A DNA stretch of 64,000 bases from Crotalaria pallida (GCA_037953625.1 CM075655.1:80193501-80257500), one strand, 5' to 3'; shown: positions 1 through 13,703, counted from the first letter of the stretch. The notes: generated by a model from the letters alone, not told the origin. Program-made: numbers and translations.

Positions 1-1853
1 TTGGTTATTAATTATTAATTTTTTTTTGTTTTCGCAGGTGGTGTTTGCGTTTTCGCACTTTGGCGGTTCAACTAAATCCATTTCGATCCTACGGAACTCG
101 AAACCTCATGATTAAGGGACCTAGTGAGTTACCACTAAACCAATAGCACGTTGGTCGTTAAATTGGTTATTAATGACATCACTCAAATTAGTTTATAATA
201 TTATCAAATTCTAAATTTATTTATTTTTGAGGTAAAAATTGTGAGCTTCGTTAATTTTTATCATGAGTAGTCCTTAAAAATCAATTTATATTGATTAACG
301 GTTGTCATTTTGATAATTTTTTATATAAAAAAGGCTTAATCTTAAAGATCAATTTGAAACACCTCATTTAATAGTTATAATCTCGCGTTCTTTTATCCAA
401 CGATAAAAATATCCTCTTCATTTTTCAATCTTTAACATCAAAGATCAATATAACTTTTTTTCATATAAATTTCCAAGTTAAAACTAGAGAGTGATTCACT
501 TGGACACCTACACATAAAAAGAACGGACAAGTAAAATGTCATTATATTGTCTTTAACTAAACAACTAAAATGTCATTATGATACTTCCTTCGTCTCTAAT
601 TCCATCGTCTCTAATTTTAGTTTAATGTAATTATTTCAAATATTCATTTTTTTTTATCCATGTTATTAAATAATCTCCAACAAGTACTAATAGGACTGAC
701 AAAATGTCACATCATTAGCACGTCATGTGTCTAGGTCTAACATGAGGTGCTATTGTGTGGATAAAAATGGCTTTTAGTCCGGAAAGTTCATCGTATTTTG
801 TTTTTAATAAGTATTTTTTTTACCATAATTATTCCTTATATGGTCAAGGTTTTTATTTGTTCTCCCTACCGCTAGAGAATCTTCATCAAATATCGACATG
901 GCTAACAAAATGTCACATTGGATCACCATGTATCAAAGTCTAATATGATGTGACGTCCAATGGATAAATGATGTAGATGATCCAAGCATGATAACCAAAA
1001 ATGGACTTGAAGACCCATGAGAACTCACCATCAACAATCCAAAGGTGGAATAATGACCAAAGGGATATTAGCATTGCACCGTTGCTCCTACCTTTAGTTT
1101 TGATGCAAATGTCACATGGTTATACACTACTATCAGATGATGCTATTATTGAGAAGATATTTTATACTTGTAGTAATGCAACTTTATTATCTATCATATA
1201 CTTCATAAATAAGCAAGATAAATATGGTTCTTTCTTTTTAATACAATTAGTGATGCAAACTGGTTGAACAAATTAATGGCGGTTACAACTTAAGTGCAAA
1301 GTCTTGTGGATAGGGGAAGGGAATTTAAATCCATCAATAGTGGCGCCCAGTATCGAACCCGGGACTTTAAACTCCAAACCTTAAGACTTGGTACATGACC
1401 ATGTGGGCTACACCCACTTGTCATTTAGTGTTATCATTTTGATTTTGAAAGTAACTCGAATATGTTACCTTCTATTCAATATGAAAAGATCCCAACGGTC
1501 AAGTGCTTCTTTGTAGATCCTAATGATTCTAGTTTGTTTAATTAGTTAACAAAGGGAGTGATGTAAACAAAGAAAAGTCAAAATGTCGAAGACTCAATGA
1601 TCCATTTGACAAGATAATAGGGAATTTTTGCTACAATATCTGACCAATATGCATGCTATCCATTTGAACATTTAAGTATCAATGAGGTAAATTAAATTTC
1701 TATTGACTAAAACCAAAACATGTTGAAATTTAATTTCAGGGACCAAAAGCTTAAATTTGGTCCACATTATCTCTCCACATGGTGCGACCTCATCTTAGAC
1801 TTTGAGACGTGGCATGTTATCGTGACGTTGTGTCAACCACGTCAATACTTGAC
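1..1853. other. Unassigned AT-rich flank left of the nested retrotransposon
   Basis: No coding exon is recognised here. Short open frames (for example 1001-1267) lack any domain or splice structure. Loosely repeated phrases containing 'aaaatgtcaca' near 700 and 905, and phrases about a 'gacgtggcat' motif near 1806, suggest degraded repeats. A stretch near 1342-1375 resembles the tail of a dispersed repeat. The block ends at the GTAGA target duplication (1854-1858) of the large sirevirus. Confidence 0.4.
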
Positions 1854-1858
1854 GTAGA

Positions 1859-3253
1859 TGTTGGAAACCAACAAGCGGGCTTAGCAATTACTAGAGGGGG
1901 GGTGAATAGTAATATGAAACAGCAATACCAAATATTTGGAATGATATTAAAAGAATTGAACAAACGCTGATTTTTATGGAAATAGCTCGAAATACTCGAG
2001 TCTTTCTAGAAGAACTCGAGTGTTTTAGGATGAACCACTCGAGTCTTTTATGATCCACTCGAGTCTTTGAGCACGAACAACTCGAGTCTTCAGAGAAATA
2101 CTCGAGTCTTTCGTACAGAGTTGCACTAAACCAGTTCTGAAAAATTAGCAACTCACTTCTAATTAATCCAACGCAGATCAGAGACTTATCTAACAGAATA
2201 GTAAGCAATTAAGATAAATTATAACAACTTAACAACACTTAATTGCCATGAAATTGCTACCCAATTAGATAAACCCTTTTCCTTGAAAAGCTTTAGGTTG
2301 TTTGAGCAAGAATAAGAATGAAAGCAATAAATCAACACACAGACAATTTTATCCTGGTTCACTCTTAATCAATGAGCTACATCCAGTCATCCTAACCACT
2401 TTAGGAGATTTTCTATAAATCAAATTGTGAGAAATTACAAAGGATTAATTGAGATAGCCTCACTCAACCTAACCCTTCAAGAGTGTACCAAACTCTTGAA
2501 TTCTACCCCAATTTGATTCCGGTGATGAAGAACTCTTCCAAAGCTTCCTTGAACACCCTTCAAGAAGCTCCACCGGGCTAAGAACTTCTTAGTCTTAGTG
2601 CTTGAGAACTCTCAAGACTCCAATGCCGTAAGTCTCACCTAGGGTTTGCTTGGGAACAATCCAAGACTTAAAGCAACAAGCTAGTTTGTATGTGTATTAC
2701 GAATTTCACAATGAATTCGCACAATTAAGCACAACTCAATGAAAATTGAGAACTAAACTCAACCTAAGAGGAAAATGACAATATGAGAGCTAAGTTGAGT
2801 TTTGAGAGATTAACACTTGAGAAGAAGATTGGAGTATGCTTGTTGTGTCTTGTGCATGCCAACAGTGTGCAACTTATAGAATAAGAAGATTTAAGAAGAC
2901 CCAAAATACCCTCTTTGTTTTTGAGTTCTTCCAACGACTTTATTTTTGCTGACTGTGCCGAAAGACTCGAGTCTTTTGGCCAATACTCGAGTCTTTTGGC
3001 CAGGCTGGAAAAGATCCGTTGCACGTACAAGACCAACGATTATATTTGTTGATCTGGCACCAACCCTTTAGAAGAGATTAACTAATTCTACCCACTCTCA
3101 ACATAAATAATAAATTAAAATTACAACCAAATTGAGAATGAGTGTGCACTTGAATTTCTTGTTGTTGTTCCATTGTCTTCAAAGCTTGATTGTGAATTAC
3201 TTTGTCATCATCAAAATCATATCAAAATAGTTTCTAGGAGCATTGAATTTACA
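1859..3253 (-). repeat. 3' LTR of the outer sirevirus
   Basis: About 1.39 kb, aligned end to end with 49281-52511 once the solo LTR there is removed. It carries eight CTCGAG palindromes: six between 1990 and 2115, each followed by 'TCTTT' or a variant, and two near 2967 and 2990. Relative to the other LTR it lacks about 165 bp (present at roughly 52150-52312), which explains the length difference. On the minus strand it begins TGTAAATTC and ends CCAACA. Confidence 0.9.
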
Positions 3254-3803
3254 ATCTCCCCCTTTTTGGTGATGAGAAAATAATTAACACTTGTTGAGTC
3301 TTGATACCACATGATGTTGCTTGCATATGATGGTTTTCTTTGTGAGGTAACTCCCCCTCAATACAAGAACCATACTAAACCTGTCAATATTCAGCATGAG
3401 CTAGCAAAGCAGTTATATAATTTATTACAACAATAAGAGTATATGAACAAGTGCATTTTCTCCCCCTTTTTGTCATTAGCAAAAAGAGATAACCTTTGAG
3501 AAAAAGATAAAGAAGGAGAGTGAATAATGAGCAATCCATAAAACAACAATAGTAGGATTGCATAAGCCCCATTATTTGAAATGGACATGAATAAGGCATC
3601 ATAGCTCCCCCTGAAACTTTGCACCAAAAGAAGCAGAGAAAATAAAAAAAGCAAAGTTTCTAAATTATGCAGCAAACACAAATTTCTTAAAGTGCAACAA
3701 GTACAAAAGATCCAAGACTAACTCCCAAAACAAAAAAAAAATTACACACTGTTTAGCCAAAAGCATTAAAACTGAAAATCAGAAAATATCTAAATTAGCA
3801 TCA
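3254..3803 (-). promoter_or_regulatory. Sirevirus 3' spacer with multiple polypurine tracts
   Basis: Read on the minus strand, this spacer between the extra ORF and the 3' LTR holds GGGGGA-type purine tracts at 3255-3267 (directly next to the LTR, one base away), 3351-3359, 3459-3472 and 3604-3612. The LTR-proximal tract is the expected plus-strand priming site. The repeats of it are the multiple-PPT feature described for sireviruses. No gene is seen here. Confidence 0.75.
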
Positions 3804-4660
3804 TCAAAACATGGAGGGAGGTGGATCATCAGAAGGGGGATAAAAGCGGTTAAAAGCAACCATCATCTCATCAAAACGACGATCCATCCGATCGGAATGT
3901 TCATCCAACCGGGAGTAAAGCATGGCCGACTGTGCACTCATCCGAGCATCAAGACTGGCAATGTCATCTCGTAGGGCATCAATGGCAGAAGCAAGTGAGC
4001 CCACCCTCCCATCGAGGGTATCCACCCTAGAGATGACATTGTTTCTCCAATCCGAACCATCAAAACCAAAATCTGGATGAGAACCATTAAAGCCGTCAAA
4101 ATCAATCTCGCCGTCAACCGGATAACCACCCTCAGCATCAACACCTTGTTGTGCGGCAGCATTTTCCGCTCTGTTGACGTCTGCCACATCCTCCTTCCAC
4201 ATGTACTCACCCGTAGGTGCATGAAATTCCATCCCTTGAAGTTTAAGAGCACCATTATTTAAGCTATGCTGATTGGCTTGAAGGGTCGAGCACTCTTCAT
4301 TTGGTGGGATTGGCACACTAAAATGGGATAAGAGGCGAGACACATGCATAGGGTAGGGTAACCATTTAGGATTCCTAGACCGAACACCGGATAACATCCT
4401 ATCAAGAATAATTCGGCACCAATTCAGCCTCTCATGGTTTAGGATGGCATGAACTAGTCTAAGCTCTTGGTTGGTGGGTTTGGCATAGTTGGGTGAAGTT
4501 TGAGGGACAAGCTGGTGGGAGACTATATAATGCAATACCCGAGATTGAACAGTCATCAATGAAGCATGCTTAGGCCCTTCGACCCAGACACGACCGGAGC
4601 GCAATAAATTTTGAAAAATTTCATCAGCATTTGCTCTTAAATAATTGTCCCCATGTCATG
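3804..4660 (-). pseudogene. Extra (env-position) ORF of the outer sirevirus, C-terminal part
   Basis: An open minus-strand frame runs from the insertion junction to a stop at 3804. It contains a globular segment typical of the plant 'putative transposon protein' family found 3' of pol in sireviruses, an acidic middle, then a heptad-rich coiled-coil stretch near the end. The frame at 4660 continues in register with the N-terminal half at 24448-24816 when the intervening 19.8-kb array and one copy of its target duplication are removed. The ORF was therefore intact when the array landed. No clear signal peptide or transmembrane span is seen in this part. The product has no established function; 'env-like' refers only to position. 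Confidence 0.75.
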
Positions 4661-5403
4661 TGTAACATCCTCACTTTAATTAGTTAATTTAAAGTTTTAT
4701 TAAAATTTGTGTTAGAAAATTTATTTTAAAACCTGATTTCTTATAAAAGGTTTTACGAAAATCCGGCAGAGTTTCCTCTGTTTTTCGGACTTCCCAAAAA
4801 TTTTATTCTTTAAACCTGTCAGTCCAGAAATATTTAAAAACATAAAACATAATAGTTCTACAGCCAGTTCAAACCTAACGCCCAGCTAATACAGCTTCAG
4901 GGCAATACAACTACAACATATTATAAATTATAAAATAACGGTCCTCTCATAATAAATGTACATTCCACGTGGTGGAATGTGATCTTGCTCGGCCATGATT
5001 CGTGTAAGCTCCACTTCTGTACCTGTAAAAATATAGCAAGAAGGGTAGCATTACACAGAACTTAGAAAGATAAATCCTATAAGAAGACATAGTAATGAAC
5101 TAAGCCTACATTATTATTAACATACATTATTCATAAATATCCATATCTTTAATTTCTTTTAGTTCTTCTCTTATTCTCCCATTCTTTTAATTTTTAATTC
5201 TCTTTTAAGTTCTCGCATTTCATTCCACTTTTGTCCACTATTCATTTCTTTTCATTCGTAAATCGCTATTCAGTTTATCTCATTCATTCTTTTATTTCCA
5301 TTCTTAGTTCTCTGATCATTTCTACATTCTCTTTTCTTTTTCTTTTTCTTCTTCTCTTCCTTTTCTTTTTCTTTTTCTTTTCTTTATCTTTTCCTTTTTC
5401 CTT

Positions 5404-8400
5404 ATGACTGAGCCCAACAGACCATCAGCCACTTGTCTTTATTATGACTGAGTCCAAAAGACCATCAGCCGTTACCTTTTATTATGACTGAGTCCAAAAG
5501 ACCATCAGCCGTTTTCTTTTATATGACTGAGTCCAAAAGACCATCAGCCGTTTTCCTTTATATGACCGAGTCCAAAAAACCATCAGCCGTTTTTCCTTTA
5601 TCAAGACTGAGTCCAAAAGACAATCAGCCGTGTTCATTTATTATGACGGAATCCAAAAGACCATCAGTCGTTTTTCCTTTATATGACTGAGTCCAAAAGA
5701 CCATTGTAACAGCCCGATTATCGTAAACCAAAATAATTAACTTTGTGTATTAAAAATTACCAAAAATGAGGCCAATTTTTTTTTTAAACATTGTTGGAGT
5801 ATTGAGACGTTATTGAAAAGTCCTCAGTATGCTCAACACTCCTTTTCGAAAATCGAGTTATTACTATCACAAATCTTTACTCACCCAAGTTCCCAAATCA
5901 TTTGTTAGGGAACCCGGTTTGGTTTTATTTTAAAATAGACTTTTGCATTTCATCAAAAGAAGTCGTTAAACATTTCTCATAAAGATATAAGAAGTCGGGC
6001 AGTCTTCAGAATAAGGTAAGTTATATCAGCATACCATCGCTCAGGTAATCCTTAACACATTACATTCACTACAATCTAAACTAACCATGCTATTTTTCAA
6101 CTACCCTATTGAAAGCAATCGGATGAAGGTTCTCCTTCTTTTTGCGTCCTTTCTTCTTTCTCAAGGTTGATGCCCCTCGGGTTGCGATCTCTATTGTGTT
6201 ATCGAGCCCCGGCTTTCCTTCGCCTCTGGTAGTATAATTCCACTGTTTCTCATACTGCGCCTTCTCTTTGTAGTTCTTGTATCCTCGCACGGTGACTTGT
6301 CTCAGGAGGGGTCCTAAATCAGCTTCGCTCAGTTGGTGCTCCGGGTCGGGGATCACGATTTGCGCATGGCCGATCCATACCCAACCCCTTACGGTTCGCT
6401 TCCATCCTCTTCCATACTTACTCCATGTGGTGACATCCATACAACATTCCATCTGCCCGTTGAAATGCCGGCAGTACCGATATGCCAACAAACAGGAGAG
6501 AGTAAGCAATCCGGACGCGTAGCGTCGACGGTGTGGAATTACGGTAGGCAAAATAATAGGACACACACAACAAATACAACACACAACATACACACACAAG
6601 AGAACAAACAAGCATTTCATCATTGGCAATATCATTAGTCTTCTTTGTTCCTTCTCATTTTCATTTCTTGCTATTTCTTTCACCACCCAATCCTTTTCAG
6701 TCTCTTTCCCATTCTTCACACTTCTCAGACTCTTATTCTCAAAGTTATGTTCTCTCCTCCTAATGTTTTATCAAATTATAACCATCGATGATCAAGGGAT
6801 TTAAAGCATCATCGAGGTACGCGTTTCTTTCGTAGTTAGCACTCACATCTCAGGTCTACATCTCCTCGGCCAACCCACCACCTAGTCGGAAGCAAACAGG
6901 AGTACATGACCTTTACCGTGTGGGCACGACAGCTGTCACAACACAAATGGTCCCAAACCAGGAGGCTCTGCCTCAATAATATCAATTCACAATAATCATG
7001 GCACACTGCCTCGCAGTGGCAAACAAGATGCCCCACTCCAGTCCCTCTCACTGTTCTCGATTTGCAATCTAGGGGGCGACAATATTGTTGTAGTGCGCGC
7101 ACAGAACTTACCACGGTATTAGACCCAGTCCCCACCACGTTAGTGCACCACTTATGGAGTTCGTTCTGTCTACAACAATACTCTAGACTTCTTGACGTTT
7201 CACCGTCATCGTCCTCCCCTAATGCAATCTCGTCCTAAGTATCCGCAGATACTTATCGTTCCTTCCTCTCCACTACTTCGGGTTAACTCTCATAACTCAC
7301 CGCGTTTGCTGTTAATGTCTTTTAAAGTCTTTTATCTATTTAATTATCCTAATGGTCGGCTAACCCTTCGTGCATCCCTTCAATGAGTCCCGACCACTAA
7401 CTTTGTACAGTCTTTCTCATCAACATGCATATAGCACAGAGCTGGGGCTACTTCCTTGTCTCTATGTCTCACTTCTCATACACCCTTTTTCCGGTCACAT
7501 CATCATCATTTCTCCAACCGTTCACAAACATTCTTTCCCAAAACCTTTGCAAAACTTAATTTCCACCAATGTTTACCAAGGTACTGTTTTCACAAGTTCT
7601 TTTCAAGGAAATCATCTTATAGAACATTTCTCAAAAATATTGCTCCGGAAATATCCTTTCATAAAACCTTTTCAAAAAGAGGTCATTGCATAAAGTAAAA
7701 GGAACCCTTTGAAAATGTTGTTTCACAAGCTTCTTCCCAAAATTCTGTTTCAAAAACCTTTTTGAAAATGTTCCTTCTTCCCGACTTGTATAAAAATTTC
7801 CTTTCACAATTCCTTTTTGAAAAATCCGTTTTCCAAAACCCTTTTTCAAAACACATTTTCTTTGCTGAGCGTTAGTGGAGGAGCAAGCTCAACTCAACAC
7901 TAACTCTCAGACTAAAACCAAACAGAGGAGCACAGCTCTACTCAGTTCATTTCTCGTCACAACAATTCACAGTCACTCTCCCCAGCTCTGGCTCGTTCTC
8001 AATCTCATTTTCAATTCCCTTTCCCGACAACTCTTAGTTCTCTTTTCCCACTCAATCTCTTATCGTTCCGTATCATTCTTTTCTTATCATTTCCAATTTC
8101 ATTCCCAGTTTCTTATTAAGGACATAACCATGTCCAACAGCCGTTCATCATACAATAAGCATCATCATAAATGGATAAATAAACAAGTAAGTAAATAAAT
8201 AAATACATGGCATACTATCCACACACAACATCACATAATAGCATAGTGGTCTTTGTCACCTTCGTATAAGTGGCCACACAGGGCAAACAATTGCCACTTA
8301 TACTACTGACTCCAACTACTTCGTTCCGATCTTTGAGATGATGCGGAACGTCCTAATAGATCACCTAGCTACCACGGTGTCTTAGGAAGGCTTCTCTCTC

Positions 8401-11400
8401 ACCTGAGGTCCAGCGATTTAGTGCTTACCGTCCCCGCGTATCCTTTGTGCTGTCGGCTGCCCCAATCCTTTGTCTTTAAGATTTCCTCATACTAATTAAA
8501 ATACACTTACGTTATTTTCTTGTACTAAGAAAAAGTTCGTGACACTTTCCGTTCTTAATCGAAAGACTTAAAACACTACTGTTTTGTCAGGAAAATTCTC
8601 ATATTTTCTAGCACTTTAATTACTTTATAACCTTTTGAAAACATTTAATAAAATGATTTAAATCATTTGGTTTGGTTGCTGGTCCGTTTTGGACAGCACC
8701 ATAACCATGTTCAAAAACACCGAAAAGTGTCCCGTTTTTAATCCGGATTTTTCTTAAATTAATTATTACTTGAAAAATTTGCTTCGAATCACTTGAAGAA
8801 AATTTTAAAGTTAAGAAATCGTTTTAAATGATTCTGGACAGCCATAAACAAAATTCTGAAATCTCCAATAAATCAAATCAAATTTTCTTAAAACCAACTT
8901 ATTTCAAAACCATTTACATACTCGAGTATTTTTCACACATAACTAGCACACAACCACAACAATACTTTAAATTGATTAATTATTTAATTTATTCAAGCAA
9001 ACATTTAGGCATTCACACACTCACAAAGATATAATTCAACAACTCCTTCCTTTTCGAAGATCCTTACATAAGTTTATTCTAATGCGACTAAACTTCCTAG
9101 ACTTATTTAAACTATATGACCTAATGCAATCAAGGGAAGCAAGCCAATCATCATAAATTTGAATCACATAAGTCAATTCGATTCATTTCAAATGCTTAAA
9201 CTCCATGTTCTTTTTCATGAAACAAATTTATTTACTCTTTCTTTTACTTCCAACCGAATGCACACATATATTTTATTTAAACATGGTACTCTTCCAAAAT
9301 CATTTAGTTCATCTATTTCCTTTATTTTTAATTAGGAACCGAATATAAATTAAATGATAACAACACAATTTTAAACATATTAATTTAGCAATAGTTTTTT
9401 TTGAAACATACTCATTACCCTTGGTCTATTCATGAGAAAAAGGATCCTAGTCCACTTATTATGCCTAGGCTGAACCTCCTTTTGACAAAAATAAGGTTTT
9501 TGATCCACTCTTTCACATGCAAAAACACAAGACCCTTGAATCTAAAGAAATCAACACTTAAATTAATTCATGTTCATGCAAGGAGAATCATTTTAAAGCT
9601 TATTTTCCTAATTTCTTTCTAAAAATCCGAGGCATGCAACAAAGGACCTATACTCTTTTCATTTAAATTTTAACATGCAAGAATCATAGATCACACAAAC
9701 ACTTTCAATTCTTTTTTTTCAAAGAAACATACAATAACTTTTTAAAGCTCAATACCCTTATGCATGTATTTACATAATATAGATCAAGTCTTAGAATTAA
9801 ACATAAGAACACAAACAAAAATCATCTTGAGTGAGAAAAAGAACCAAAACCGAGATATACTTAAAGAGGACATCAAAGCTTTTGTTTCAAAATCCTTTAC
9901 AAGACGTAGAACAAAATCAAGATCAAAGCCAAAATCATGGATCATGTTAAAAACCAAAGGATCAAAACACAAATTAAGACATGCAAAAGGGTCAAGACCA
10001 TAAAGATCATCATCATGCAAGACCAAAGATTTCAACATTATAGTTGAGCAAGTTTAGACCATCCATTTACATCTCAAATAAATTCTTAAACTCATCATAA
10101 ATCACGGTTTTAGAAAGAAACTTCAACATGCAAAAGATTTACTTTAAACATTACAAAATCTCAACAACCATTTTAGATCTTGAAGATTTAGTTTGAAAAG
10201 CTTTAGGATCTCTTATGAAAACTTTAAACGAGTTAGGGAGTCCATTGATTAGATGTTTACAAATTTCTTCAAGCTTTGAGAAATTATTATGTAAAGAGAT
10301 ACACTTCAAACTTTGCAAGAATCCTCAAAACTTTTTAGATCTTTAAGATTTATTTTGAAAAACTTCAAGATCTTTCATAAAGACCTTAAACGAGTTATGA
10401 AGTCCGGTAGTTAGACGTTTTTAAGTTCCTTTAGACTTTAAAATCCATAATCAAGTACAAACACACTTGTACTCATCATTTAAGCTCTAGGAATTGACAT
10501 GCAATGAAGGAAAGAAAGAAAAGTTACAAGATAAAAAGGAAAAATGTAAACTATTACAACTTTCTCCACATTTTTCTAACTACCCACCAAGGAAGGGTTG
10601 ATCTTCAAGCTTTTAAGGTCTTGGAACTTCAAAGAAGACTTAGGTTTTGGTTTGGTTTCTCCTTCTTCCTCTCCCTAGCTCACGGCCTCTTTCTTTTCTT
10701 TGTGTGTGTGTTGAGAGCTTGATTTTTGCTCTCAACAAGTGTGTTTGGAGGGTGAAAAAGAGATGAAAGAATGAAGTGTGGAAATGAAGAAATGAAGTGA
10801 TCAACACTTCACCCCTTCGGCCACGTATAGGCAAGGGTGAGGGCATGGGATTTTTCCTCTTTTGTCCTTGATTGAGTTTTGGTTAATGTGTGTCAAGGAA
10901 GGGCGGTTTTGGCAACCCACTAAGTTGCATGGGTGGTGTTTAGCAAACCTAGGGAAACATGGTGGAGAAAATTAAGCAACTATGTCCCGTAGGTTGAGTT
11001 GCCCTCGGCTTCTAGTTAGGGTTTTCTACCCATTTTGTTCCCTTATGGTTCTAATGCTTAGCCTATAAGCTTCCTAATTTTAACACAAGTGGAGTCATGG
11101 CATGCACACCCACACACTCACACGTATTATGGCATGCAAACCCACACACTTACACGTATCACACCTACACACCCACACACACATATTATACACACACCTA
11201 CTCATACACATATTCATTCATGTTGCACACACATACACGTACACATATATACACTCATGCATTATCATTTTCTTTTACTAATTTAAGTCCATATACTACT
11301 AAGCATACACATACATACAAAACCGTGCATACAAACACACATGCATAGAAAATAATCCTTTTCATCCTAAAGTGACCCACGTATAAAAATCATAATTCCT

Positions 11401-11757
11401 TTAAGGTGTAAAAACATTAACACATAATTGCTTCAAATCCTAACTTTAGAACTCTTATCATTATTTCATGAAAAATCATTTCTTTTCAAAAATTATCATT
11501 CATTATTTTGAAAGCGTTAATAAAGAAAATCATTTAAGGAAATATTCTTTCAAAAACATTTTTCTTACAATGAATCTTTTTAGTATTTTAAAATAGTACG
11601 AGGAATTTGCGGGATGTTACAACCATCATCCGTTTTCCTTTATTATGACTGAGTCCAAAAGACCATCAGCCGGGTTCATTTATTATGACTGAGTCCAAAA
11701 GACCATCAGCCGTTTACCTTTATTACGACTGAGTCCAAAAGACCATCAGCCGTTTAC
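5404..11757. repeat. Tandem array of ~38-bp units in LTR A, split by the 5.9-kb insertion
   Basis: About eleven units built on GACTGAGTCCAAAAGACCAT plus a variable T-rich tail. Eight begin left of the insertion (5404-5704) and the rest follow at 11622-11757. The insertion landed inside a unit and duplicated ACCAT from its core. Unit variants occur in the same order as in LTRs B and C, so the array predates copying of the LTRs. Confidence 0.88.
5705..11621 (-). mobile_element. 5.9-kb non-coding LTR-like element (solo LTR or LARD) nested in LTR A
   Basis: Exactly flanked by ACCAT (5700-5704 and 11622-11626). Its ends are TGTAACAGCCCG and GCGGGATGTTACA, the TG...CA form of an LTR. A second, inverted copy of its right-hand 3.45 kb lies at 60506-64000. 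I see no internal LTR boundary, primer site or polymerase domain, so it is either a very long solo LTR or a large derivative without coding capacity. The longest frame (6090-6719, minus) shows no family resemblance. It contains a CA-rich tract at 11090-11345 and long AT-rich stretches. The minus orientation is inferred from the TGTAACATCCCGC end, which matches the start of the chromovirus LTRs, and from a TATATATAG box about 700 bp inside the 60506 copy. Confidence 0.78.
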
Positions 11758-13092
11758 TTTTCTTTTTAAATTATTTATCTTTTCTCTTTTTATAACTTAA
11801 GTAATTCTTTTATGCCTATCTCAATCTTTTAATTTACATTTTCATTTGACTTATCACATTTTCCTACATTTTCTACTTTATTCTTTTTCGTACTGCTAAT
11901 TACCCTCGCTTTTATCCAACTCTACTTAACTTGGTTATGTATATTATATTTTAGTTCTCGTTATTAATTCTTAGTTATTTCTTTATTTCCTTTATCTTAT
12001 ACTATTACATAACTTATGGTTTCTATTTCATTAACTCTCGTTTATTTATCTACTCTATTAGCTCACATTATTACTTAACTTATTATTCTTATTTCATTAA
12101 CTCCATTTTATTTAACTATCCTATTAATTCAACTTAGTTTCCCTATTTTATTATGCCATTTTATTTAACTTCCCTAATATCGACCACTCTCTCGTCTTAT
12201 TATCTTTTTACTAATTTCCTTTACCGGTTTCCTATTTATACTTGAAATTTAGTTTATTATCTCGTTTCTATTTTTCAAATCCCAACATCTATTAACTAAT
12301 TCTACTTCGCACATACCTATTGCCTTCGCATTTAAACTCTTCTTTTATCTCAGTTTTAGTTTATTTATTCTACTCTTTTTGCCTATTCAATTACTCTCTG
12401 TTCTTTTACACTCACGCTTAATTAGTTTTTCCTAACTTTTCCCTTTGGTTATATTCTATGCTTTCTAATATTTTCATCCAATGTTAACCGAATTAATATC
12501 CTCAATACACTCGTTCATCCCGGACCTTATTCTAAGTCTATGCATTTTATTCCCTAAGGTATGGTTTCTATTAACAATTTTATTTACTTCCTTTATATCA
12601 GCGGGGACTACCCTAAGGTTCATTAACATACTTTTTAATTACCCTATTCTTAGCTACCACTATAGCATCCTAGAATTTACTTTCTAAGTAAAGGTAACGC
12701 AACCCGTCTTACCTCGGTTGACGAGAGTAAAGAGATAACCTCAACTCCGGGGAGGGAGCGGCGGTCCGCGAAGCTTTAGTGATCCGGGGTGATGAACGGA
12801 TCGACGGCGATCGACGCCGGTGGCAAGAACGACTACGGGCTGGGCCAAGACAAGAGCTTCGAGCTCCGGGGCACCCGACACAAGCCCGGTGTGATCACGG
12901 GTCGGTAACGGCGTCGGTGAGATCCGTGGAGAAAGAGAAAGCTCGGCCAAAGGGGAAGGAGAGAGAAAGGCCAAGGGAAGGAAGAGAGAGATAGGGATGA
13001 TCACAATGGTGGTGGCCACGGCTCACGGCGGTGGCGGCCGGAGAGGAAGGAGGTGGGCGGTGGAGGAGGAGAGAGATGGGGGATCCAAGTAC

Positions 13093-13125
<33 letters not shown>

Positions 13126-13703
13126 GGAGAGAGAGAGATCTATGGAGAGGAGGAAGGGTCAAGAAGGTGGCGACGGTTTTGGGTGGCTCCGGCGGTGGTT
13201 CGTTGTGGGGGTTGAGGAGGAGAGAGAGAGAGAGAGAGAGTGTGTGTGTGTGGAGAGAGAGAAGGAGGGGTTGGGAATGGGGGTTTGGGGGGAGCCAGCG
13301 CACCATTTTATGGCAATGGTGCTGGTGGGTTTCGCGCTGCGCGCCTGGGCGAGGCCTCCGTGCGCCTGGGCAAGAATGCTGCTGTGAGCTCAGGTCTGAT
13401 GCGTGCCGGCGCGCCTGGGCGTGAGTCTTTTGACTTGCATTGACCATTTCATAACTCATTCGTTAACCGTCGGATCTTGCTCAAATTTGGAGACAAGCTT
13501 CCTAAGAACCTTATCTTCATATCCAACGGTGGATTTTATGGTTTGGGTTGCAAATCATTTATTCCTAATTTTTCTATTATTAGACGTTCTCTAACACTAA
13601 ACCTCTCATTTTAATACTTAATTAAGGCTTGTAATTATCATTCCATTTACCCAAACCTATAATTAGCCTAATAATATTTGGGATTAAAATTCGGGATGTT
13701 ACA

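Larger units (their letters stand above)
4661..13703 (-). repeat. LTR copy A of the chromovirus array (interrupted)
   Basis: About 3.12 kb after removing 5705-11621 and one ACCAT. It keeps a segment of about 90 bp near 5128-5219 that copies B and C both lack. It contains the tandem array of units of about 38 bp, a long pyrimidine/AT-rich stretch (11760-12700), a GC-rich purine block (12740-13440) with GA and GT microsatellites, and a 3' AT-rich end. Open frames inside the GA block are composition artefacts. Confidence 0.88.

Noticed and set aside
1001..1267. 88-codon ORF in the left flank
   Set aside because: No family resemblance, no splice context, and AT-rich surroundings with repeat phrases.
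3804..4604. 266-codon ORF as a free-standing host gene
   Set aside because: It is the C-terminal half of the sirevirus extra ORF, continuous in frame with 24448-24816 across an insertion with target duplication.
5484..5690. Small repetitive ORF rich in MTESKRPSAVF units
   Set aside because: It is the translation of the tandem LTR repeat; unit length varies so the frame is not maintained between copies.
5404..5704. Regular ~38-bp repeats that look like a CRISPR array
   Set aside because: There are no unique spacers: the whole unit repeats with small variants, it lies inside a plant LTR, and no cas genes are nearby.
6090..6719. 209-codon minus-strand ORF in the 5.9-kb element
   Set aside because: No recognisable domain, low-complexity Lys/Arg ends, and it lies in a non-coding LTR-like element.
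12779..13443. Several overlapping open frames on both strands in the GA/GC-rich LTR block (and the copies near 18190-18740 and 23550-24190)
   Set aside because: They follow from GA and GT microsatellites and purine-rich composition, have no domain, and recur only because the LTR recurs.
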